Source: Brachionus rotundiformis (lineage: Eukaryota; Rotifera; Eurotatoria; Ploima; Brachionidae). From it: a DNA stretch of 64,000 nt. Where the stretch lies: positions 558,001 to 622,000 of the forward strand of contig JAESIW010000064.1 in the NCBI GenBank assembly GCA_016802295.1, read 5' to 3'. A program made the translations under genes and the position numbers. The notes below the pieces were generated by a model. The model worked only from the letters and a program-made list of their open reading frames with translations. It did not search any database and had not been told where the DNA came from. This document shows positions 57,458 to 64,000 of the stretch, in pieces (the first letter of the stretch is position 1; each line of letters opens with the position of its first letter).

Positions 57458-60400
57458 CTATATTTTGTCAGGATTTTCAGCCTGGTCAAGAATTTGTTGA
57501 AATGAAAATGGAGAAAACTGGTAGCCTTCGCCTTTATAAAATTTGCTTTGAAATTCAACCCAGTGAAGTCTGAGAGCGTGCAAAAAAGCAGATAAGCCTT
57601 CCATTAAGAGTAATACTCCGACAGTAAAAGCTGCCCATGGCACGAAAACCAACCACAAAATCAAAAAACCTGGAACAGATGCACTCTGGAGGCCTATTCT
57701 GAGAATCATAGTCCATAAAACTTCTGACAATTCTTAAAATAAAATCGATTAGCTATTAATAGTGATTTATATTGAATATTAACTATACCTGCATGGGCTA
57801 AACTTAAGGCCCATAAACGCAAATAGGAAGCTGTATGTGAGATACAGCCTAGAAAATATTCAATTGTGTGGATACATTGCTCAACTGCGATCTCGCCCAT
57901 TTCAAACTTTAAGATAAAATTTATTAGTTTTACAGATAAATTTTTTCCCCATTTAACAAAATAAAATAAATTAATTTAATAAAATTATAAACAAAAATAG
58001 AATAACAAATAAAATTAAAGCTAATTAATTAAATGATTATTTTTTTACTGCAAGTAACTTTAATTTTAAATTCATATAAATTATAAATAGTGCCAAAAAA
58101 AAATTGAGTTCCAAAATACAATATTTATGATAGAGCATTATATAAAAGACAACATTTAGTCAACCTTTTCTTCAGATTCGTCATTTTCAGTCAGAAATTC
58201 GGCATCACTATTAACCAAATAAGTGGATTCTTGATTAATAGAATCATTAGTGATCACATGACTATTAAAATCAGTCATATGTCTCATGTCCTCTTCTAGT
58301 CTCACCCCACTCTATTTAAAAAAAAAAGTAAAGTTTTAATTACATGTTCATCTTCGTCATTGTGACTGGTATCTGGCGAGCCTTTGCCAAGAGGAGTTTC
58401 TGTCATATTTTTTAAGTCAACTCCTTCGTTCAAGTCACTGAAGTTATCTTCCTGGGCGATCGGATTCAAATGTCCTGAGTCCGATAACCGTTGACCAATC
58501 TAATATAACCTTTTCCGTATGCACAACAGCAATTAATTAAAAAATTACCTGAGATTTTCGCTTGTGTCTTAGATAGAGAATGATTGGTTTTCCCAAAAGC
58601 ATTGTTGGAACACATAATACTGCCAAAATAATCAAAATTCTCTGTACTACAGACTGACCAGTATACAAAGCTTTGCAAGGATCTTCATCGGCAGCCGATT
58701 TGAAAAAGAACATATTTATCAATTCTTAAGAATTTTTTAATTCATTTTTTTTTTAAAGTTTAAATTATTTATCTACCAATTAATAAATTCGGTGCACATT
58801 GAGTCGAATAGGACGAACCATCAAAACGAATCCATTTTATAAATATCATCAGACAAAGATAGACAAAAATAAATGTGAGAAAAATGACCTGGGGAATAAA
58901 TTCAAAAAATACGCTGACCATTTTACCAAAAAATCTAAATAAAATTTTTAAATTAAATACTTAATTTTTTTTCTTTGATTTACAAATGATTAAGTAGAGA
59001 CAATACTAGGCCGAACATCATCTGCATAATTCCAATAATTACTGAAAATTTCATCTTTAAAGAATTGGTAAATGCGATTTTGTTAATGGACATTATCCAA
59101 ATGGGGTCGATTCCAAATGGGTATGGAGTGCCAGAATACATTTTAACCTCATTGAGTGAATGGTTAATATTCGGGTTTGGATTCAAGTCAAAAACTGTCA
59201 CTTTTTCAAAATCAAAATCTTTGGTAACTCCAACCTTCCAACTTGAACCAAATATGTTCATTGATTTCGAAAATACATCATTATAAATGACTCCAGTGTA
59301 AATGCTAAACAAACCCATCAGCAATATTATGTATCTACCACCGAAAAATATTTGCCACACTTCATTTGTTTTGAACTTATTTTTTAGTTGATTTTCACGC
59401 AGAACCATAAAAAGTGCAAACAAAGTCATAATTAGACCATGTCCAGCATCGCCAAACATTACAGCAAATAAAAATGGAAATGTGATCACAGTAAATGGAG
59501 CTGGATTTATTTCCCGGTAGCTTGAAATACCATAAGCATCAACTATATTTTGAAATCCATCAGAAAATTTGTTTAGCCTGTGGTGAGTGGGTGGTTGTTC
59601 CTTGGTTTCCATTCTGTTAAGAATTGACTGTATATTACTTCCACTCAATTCCTTGGTAAAAAAAAAAATATATTTTTTTTCCAGCAATAAAAATTTAAAT
59701 ATTACAGTTCCTTTATCTAGCGCTAACTTAATTCTGGTCAGCTCATTAACCGGAGCCCAACATTCTGCAATAAGACATTTCTGATTTACTTCCAAATTGA
59801 ACATGTTCATGGTATGATAGATAGCTTTCATTTTACGCACTCGGCAAAACCAGGTCTTTACATTCAAAGCTGCATTTGTAAGCAGACTTTTTCTCAAGCT
59901 TAACGATTGGTCCAATACTGTTTTTAGCTCTTCAAGACGAGTCATCACACCTAATCCCATTTCACGTCGCTCACTAGCCGTTTCTGGACATGGATAAATG
60001 GTTGCCTTGAAACTAAAAGAAAAAATAAATTTATTTTTTATAAACTTAAACTTCGCCATATTACCCTTCGCATATTTTTTTTACTTTAATCTTCAATTGT
60101 TCACCTTGAAAGAACAGTATAAAAACTGTCTTGTTCACTTGGGAATTCTTTTTGGAAAAAAATTATTTTAGGAGATAAACAAATTTTAAATTTTGGAAAG
60201 AGCATTTAGAGCTAAATAAGAAGAAATACTTTTTAATTTATCTTTTTTATCTATCTGAAAGTATTAACATCAACACTATGTTGGTTGAACTTACAGTTTT
60301 TGGATCTTCAAGGGTTTCTTCGATTTCAGCAGTTCTCAAAAAAACATTGCCACGGCAAATGCGCCAAAGCATTAGTTCAAAAGATGGTACTCTTTCTCGA

Positions 60401-60976
60401 TCAATAACTCCTGCTAGAAATCCAAGTCTCAATGGTTGAATTCGATCTTGGACATCCATTTGCAGAACAGTTTGATCTCCAGTCTGAATTCGATCCTGCT
60501 CTTCGAAAAACGTGGTCGCTTTGGTCAAAATATGTCTCAATTCTTGCAGTTCCAGATAGTTTTTCTTCAATGCATCCTTATTTGAATTAACCTCTTGCAG
60601 ATCATGTTCCAATTGCTCCAAAGCTGTCTCCATATCTATCATTTCTTTTGATTTGGGTGCCTCGCAAAATTCCTGCGCTTCTGATAAAGCTATTTCTTTC
60701 TCTTTGAGTATTTCACTCTCCAAAAAACGCAGCTTCCTCTCCATCTCCTCACATCGTCGGACTTCATTCACAAATTTCCGCTGAAAAGCATTCACAGTTG
60801 GATTAAGCTAAAAATTAATCAAATTAATCGTTTAATTTGGCCAAACATTTGGCACTCACATCTCTGAATTGCACAATTCCAAGCTCACCAAGCTGGGCTA
60901 CACAGGAGTATGCCGCTTCTGATTGAAAATAAATTTGACATAATGTCATGTCTTCTCCTCGAAAAAGGGAGCTCAT
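57458..60976 (-). CDS. ATP6V0A: V-type proton ATPase subunit a (V0 membrane subunit)
   Basis: Eleven exons: 60976-60860, 60807-60295, 60147-60065, 60012-59706, 59651-58984, 58934-58777, 58724-58549, 58499-58344, 58311-58165, 57906-57789, 57732-57458; 905 residues (856 without exon 9; human ATP6V0A1 is 837). Subunit a forms the proton half-channels of the V0 sector. Seen: MSSLFRGEDMTLCQIYFQSE start, coiled cytosolic half, VRKMKAIYHTMN, NPAPFTVITFPFLFAVMFGDAGHG, then membrane segments. Next comes a cytosolic acidic loop (exons 8-9), and the channel helix YLRLWALSLAHA with the essential Arg, ending LHALRLHWVEFQSKFY. Exon 9 is special: the frame runs on to TAA at 58156, or splices out at AAG|GTTGAC to the next exon in phase, so it could be an in-frame cassette or an early terminus. 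Divergent from DGAT1. Confidence 0.95.
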
Positions 60977-61535
60977 TTTTAGATTTTTTCTAAAAAATTA
61001 AAAAGAGATTTAAACAATCTTTAGTTTATTATTTTAAAACAAAAAAAAACTAGATATATCATAAATCGCATAAACATGCTAGCTTAAATAGTTCTTGTTA
61101 AAAAAAATCAAGATTTAAATACTAAATTGAAAAAATTCAAGCTTTTTGTCATATTTAAGAATTGAAAATTTTGTTAAAAAAAATTTTAAATTAATTGCAG
61201 AGCAAAAAAATGTAATCATTGACAATTATGAAGCGCGGAATGTTTATCGATTTTTGCGACAAGATTTAAAATATTATTTAGTTAATAAGGTTTAATTTAT
61301 GATAAAATATAACAAACATAATTTGCACTATTCTCTATTTTAAAAGCTAGCCTTATCTTTTTTGAAACATGCTCGACTTAGGTACAAAAATAATCTCAAT
61401 TTACATAACTCTGTCCAAAGTGTATGCATATTGCAAGCTATTTCTCAAGAATTAAAAAATATAGTTCAAATGTGTATCTTATTAGTAAATAAATAAAAAT
61501 TTATTGTTCTAAATATTCACTTTTTTGGTTCAAAA
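60977..61535. promoter_or_regulatory. divergent promoter region, ATP6V0A/DGAT1
   Basis: 559 bp between the two start codons. A+T-rich; no TATA or E-box recognised with confidence. Confidence 0.35.
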
Positions 61536-63225
61536 ATGAAAACAACTTCCGAAACTGAGGAACTTAGACACAGGAAATTGTTACTGAAAAAACCTGAAGT
61601 CCAGTTAGAATCGGACAAAGTAAATTTACAGCCTAGCGAGCGGCCTCATCCATTCGAATCGTAAGAAAGCTGATTTTTAAAATTTTCCTTAAATAATTTA
61701 TTTCTGATCATAATTTTTAAAAAATCTGAAAATAATAAATTGTTGAAAAATTAATCTTTTACGCAAAAATTAAATTTTTTTTAAATTTAATTAAAAAAAG
61801 GTGCCATAAAAAAAGAGATTCCCTATTGAGTTCAGCAAGTGGTTATACAAACTACCGCGGGATTTTAAACTTATGTGTTGTTTTACTAGTGATGTCGTCG
61901 AGTCGATTGGTGCTCGAAAATTTACTAAAATACGGCTTTTTGGTTAGATTTGATGTACCTGTTCTTTTCATAAAAGATCCAACGGCATGGCCTTCACTAC
62001 TAGCCATTGTCCTTTCAAATTTTTTTATCCTGTTGGCACTCTATTTTGAGAGGCTTTTACAAAAGGTATTAGAAAAAATAAGAAATTTTATTTTTACTTT
62101 TATCTAATTAAAAGTCGAAAATTGGTGAAAATAGTGGTAAATTTCTGTGTTTGGTTAATATATTTACTGCTTTGTTGATTCCAGCTATTTACTTATGGTA
62201 TCGCGAAGCAAATCCAGGTATAAATTAAACACAAGAAGAAATCGTTCTTGTTAATTTTTGGTATCTGCTTAAGTGTCGTCGTTTTTTGCCTTGGCTTGGT
62301 TCACATGTTTGTCTATGAAGTTGGTTTCTTATTTTCAGGTCAATCGACACCACAGACTCAAGTGGAAAAATGAAAAAAAAGATAGCAATGAGGCAAAAAA
62401 AAACACTGGAAATGAAAAAAATGATTCCTTAATAGAATATCCACAGAATTTGAATATAAAAAATTTATACTATTTTATGGCTGCTCCAACTCTTTGTTAC
62501 GAGCTGAACTTCCCAAGATCAGAACGCATTAGAAAAAGCTTTCTAATACGTAGATCTGGCGAGATAATATTTTTGTCCAGTCTGTCTCTTTTCTTACTTC
62601 AGCAATGGGTAGTGCCAATACTCAAAAACAGTAAAATACCTTTTCGTGAAACAAACATATTAAAAATAATTGAAAGACTGCTCAAACTAGCTGTGCCTAA
62701 CCATGTAATTTGGCTAATCGGCTTCTATTGTTTCTTCCATTCATATCTAAATGTATTGGCCGAAGTATTACGATTTGGTGATAGAGAATTCTACCGAGAC
62801 TGGTGGAATGCTGAAAATGTGGATAGCTTTTGGCAAAACTGGAATATTCCAGTGCACAAATTTTGTTTAAGACACATCTACAAGCCTCTATTGGCACAAG
62901 GAATCATCAAAGCACAAGCTAGTCTTATAGTTTTCTTTGTATCGGCATTTTTTCATGAATACTTGGTATCCATACCTTTAAGAATGTTTAGGATTTGGGC
63001 TTTTTTGGGAATGATTGTTCAGGTAAAATAAACTTAACTATTCCAATTAGAATAAAATTTAAAATTTGCATTTTCAAGATACCATTTGCTATTATAGTGA
63101 AAAAATTTTTACATGGTAATTATGGAAATATGGCAGTTTGGATTTCGTTGATCATAGGTCAACCAATAGCTATTATGATGTATATTCATGATTATTATAT
63201 CGATTATTTTCAAGTTTCAAATTAG
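61536..63225 (+). CDS. DGAT1: diacylglycerol O-acyltransferase 1
   Basis: Five exons: 61536-61660, 61801-62065, 62115-62217, 62274-63022, 63079-63225, 462 residues (human 488). DGAT1 makes triacylglycerol from diacylglycerol and acyl-CoA in the endoplasmic reticulum. Seen: a polar N-terminus, then the family start CHKKRDSLLSSASGYTNYRGILN, ENLLKYG, several membrane segments, and YYFMAAPTLCYELNFPRSERIRK. ERLLKLAVPNHVIWL follows, the acyl-CoA motif FGDREFYRDWWN near 335-345, QNWNIPVHKF, and the catalytic His in FFHEYLVSIPLRMF near 391. The end is GNYGNMAVWISLIIGQP and MYIHDYY. All MBOAT key residues I can check are present. Possible polyadenylation signal AATAAA near 63343. The first exon supplies the ATG (61536). 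Confidence 0.96.
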
Positions 63226-64000
63226 TTTTTTTTAAAAAACTTGTTTAGTATTTTTGAACTTGACTAGTCTAGTTCTTGAAAGTTAATAATTTATTTTATA
63301 TACTATGAGTTTTTGGTTTTACCAGAATTATTTTTTTAATTTGAATAAACTAATCTGAAAATATTTGTTCAAATTTTTTTATTTTTTCCTCCAAAGGCGA
63401 CTTTTTCGTATCTATTTTTAACAATAATAATTTTTGATAATTTAAAAAATTAATCGATAATTTATTTTATCAAATAATAAAAGCTTAAATTTATGTTGCT
63501 CAGTTTTGAATTCATATAAAAATTTATTCTAATGAGACACAATTAAATAATAACTTTCTCACAATTATTTTTTTAAAAAATTACTTTTTAATAATAAATA
63601 AATATATAAATGATTAATAGTTTTGTTAATCTTTCGTTGAAAATGATCATTCTGGATTAAATAACCCACATAAAGATCTATAACAAGATTAAAGCATTAT
63701 CTTTCAGAAGTTTAAGTATTTATAGACTAGTAAATTCTTCAGTAATAGTTCTGATCTGACTAGATCCTAATTGATATAAATCAATCAAGATTTTAATTAT
63801 AAAAGTGTAAGATTGATTTTCTATTAATTAGATTTTTTTTGTGCTAAATAATTTCAAAATAAAAATTTGTATAATTTAACTTTTCAATTATGAAGAATAA
63901 AAACATTTATAAGCCATATTTTAAAGAAAGAAAGTTAAAAAATAATAATGTTTAAATAATTAAATTTATCATTATTTTAAAACAAAAAATGAATTTTTTA
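63226..64000. other. 3' flank, no feature seen
   Basis: A+T-rich sequence downstream of DGAT1 to the window edge. Nothing coding or repetitive recognised beyond the AATAAA signal near 63343. Confidence 0.4.

Overview
The window reads as a piece of a compact, very A+T-rich animal nuclear genome (about three-quarters A+T by eye). Most genes are split by introns of about 40-60 bp with GT...AG ends, and the proteins are metazoan ones: muscle myosin heavy chain, RNF41/NRDP1, SLC38A7, PCF11, NOM1, STEEP1, MTFP1, DGAT1. The style fits a monogonont rotifer such as Brachionus, but that is an inference from style and gene set, not from a diagnostic sequence. There are no bacterial operons, tRNA genes, rRNA genes or CRISPR arrays.

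Left part (1-16 kb): a 5' exon of an unknown gene (-); a one-exon Rieske cholesterol 7-desaturase of the DAF-36/Neverland type (+); an apolipoprotein-L-like gene with an apparent frameshift near its start (-); PCF11, the mRNA 3'-end cleavage factor (-, 3 exons); an FLVCR-type major facilitator transporter (-, 5 exons); and a leucine-rich-repeat protein (+). Middle (16-34 kb): a full-length ABCA transporter in 17 exons (+) whose one large intron holds an antisense coding-like relic; SLC38A7 (-, convergent); NOM1 (+, 3 exons); then a gene-poor stretch with two terminal-inverted-repeat elements that share the end ACCGTAT.

34-48 kb: a glutamine-rich tandem-repeat coiled-coil protein broken by a 974-base assembly gap (-); selenoprotein O in a cysteine form (-, 7 exons), divergent from RNF41 (+, 5 exons); MTFP1 (+); a divergent mitotic cyclin (+); STEEP1 (+); and a small RA/ubiquitin-fold-like orphan (-). 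48-64 kb: muscle myosin heavy chain (+, 11 exons) behind a TATA box and a CArG box; a 99-residue single-span membrane protein with an LPSY motif (-); an orphan two-exon gene (+); the V-ATPase membrane subunit a (-, 11 exons); and DGAT1 (+, 5 exons), divergent from the V-ATPase gene.

Most genes are unrelated housekeeping genes lying side by side. A few pairs probably share a promoter region: SELENOO/RNF41 (273 bp apart) and ATP6V0A/DGAT1 (559 bp). All exon joins were worked out by hand from reading frame, splice sites and family alignment knowledge. For every multi-exon gene the exon lengths add up to an open frame. No transcript or database evidence was available.
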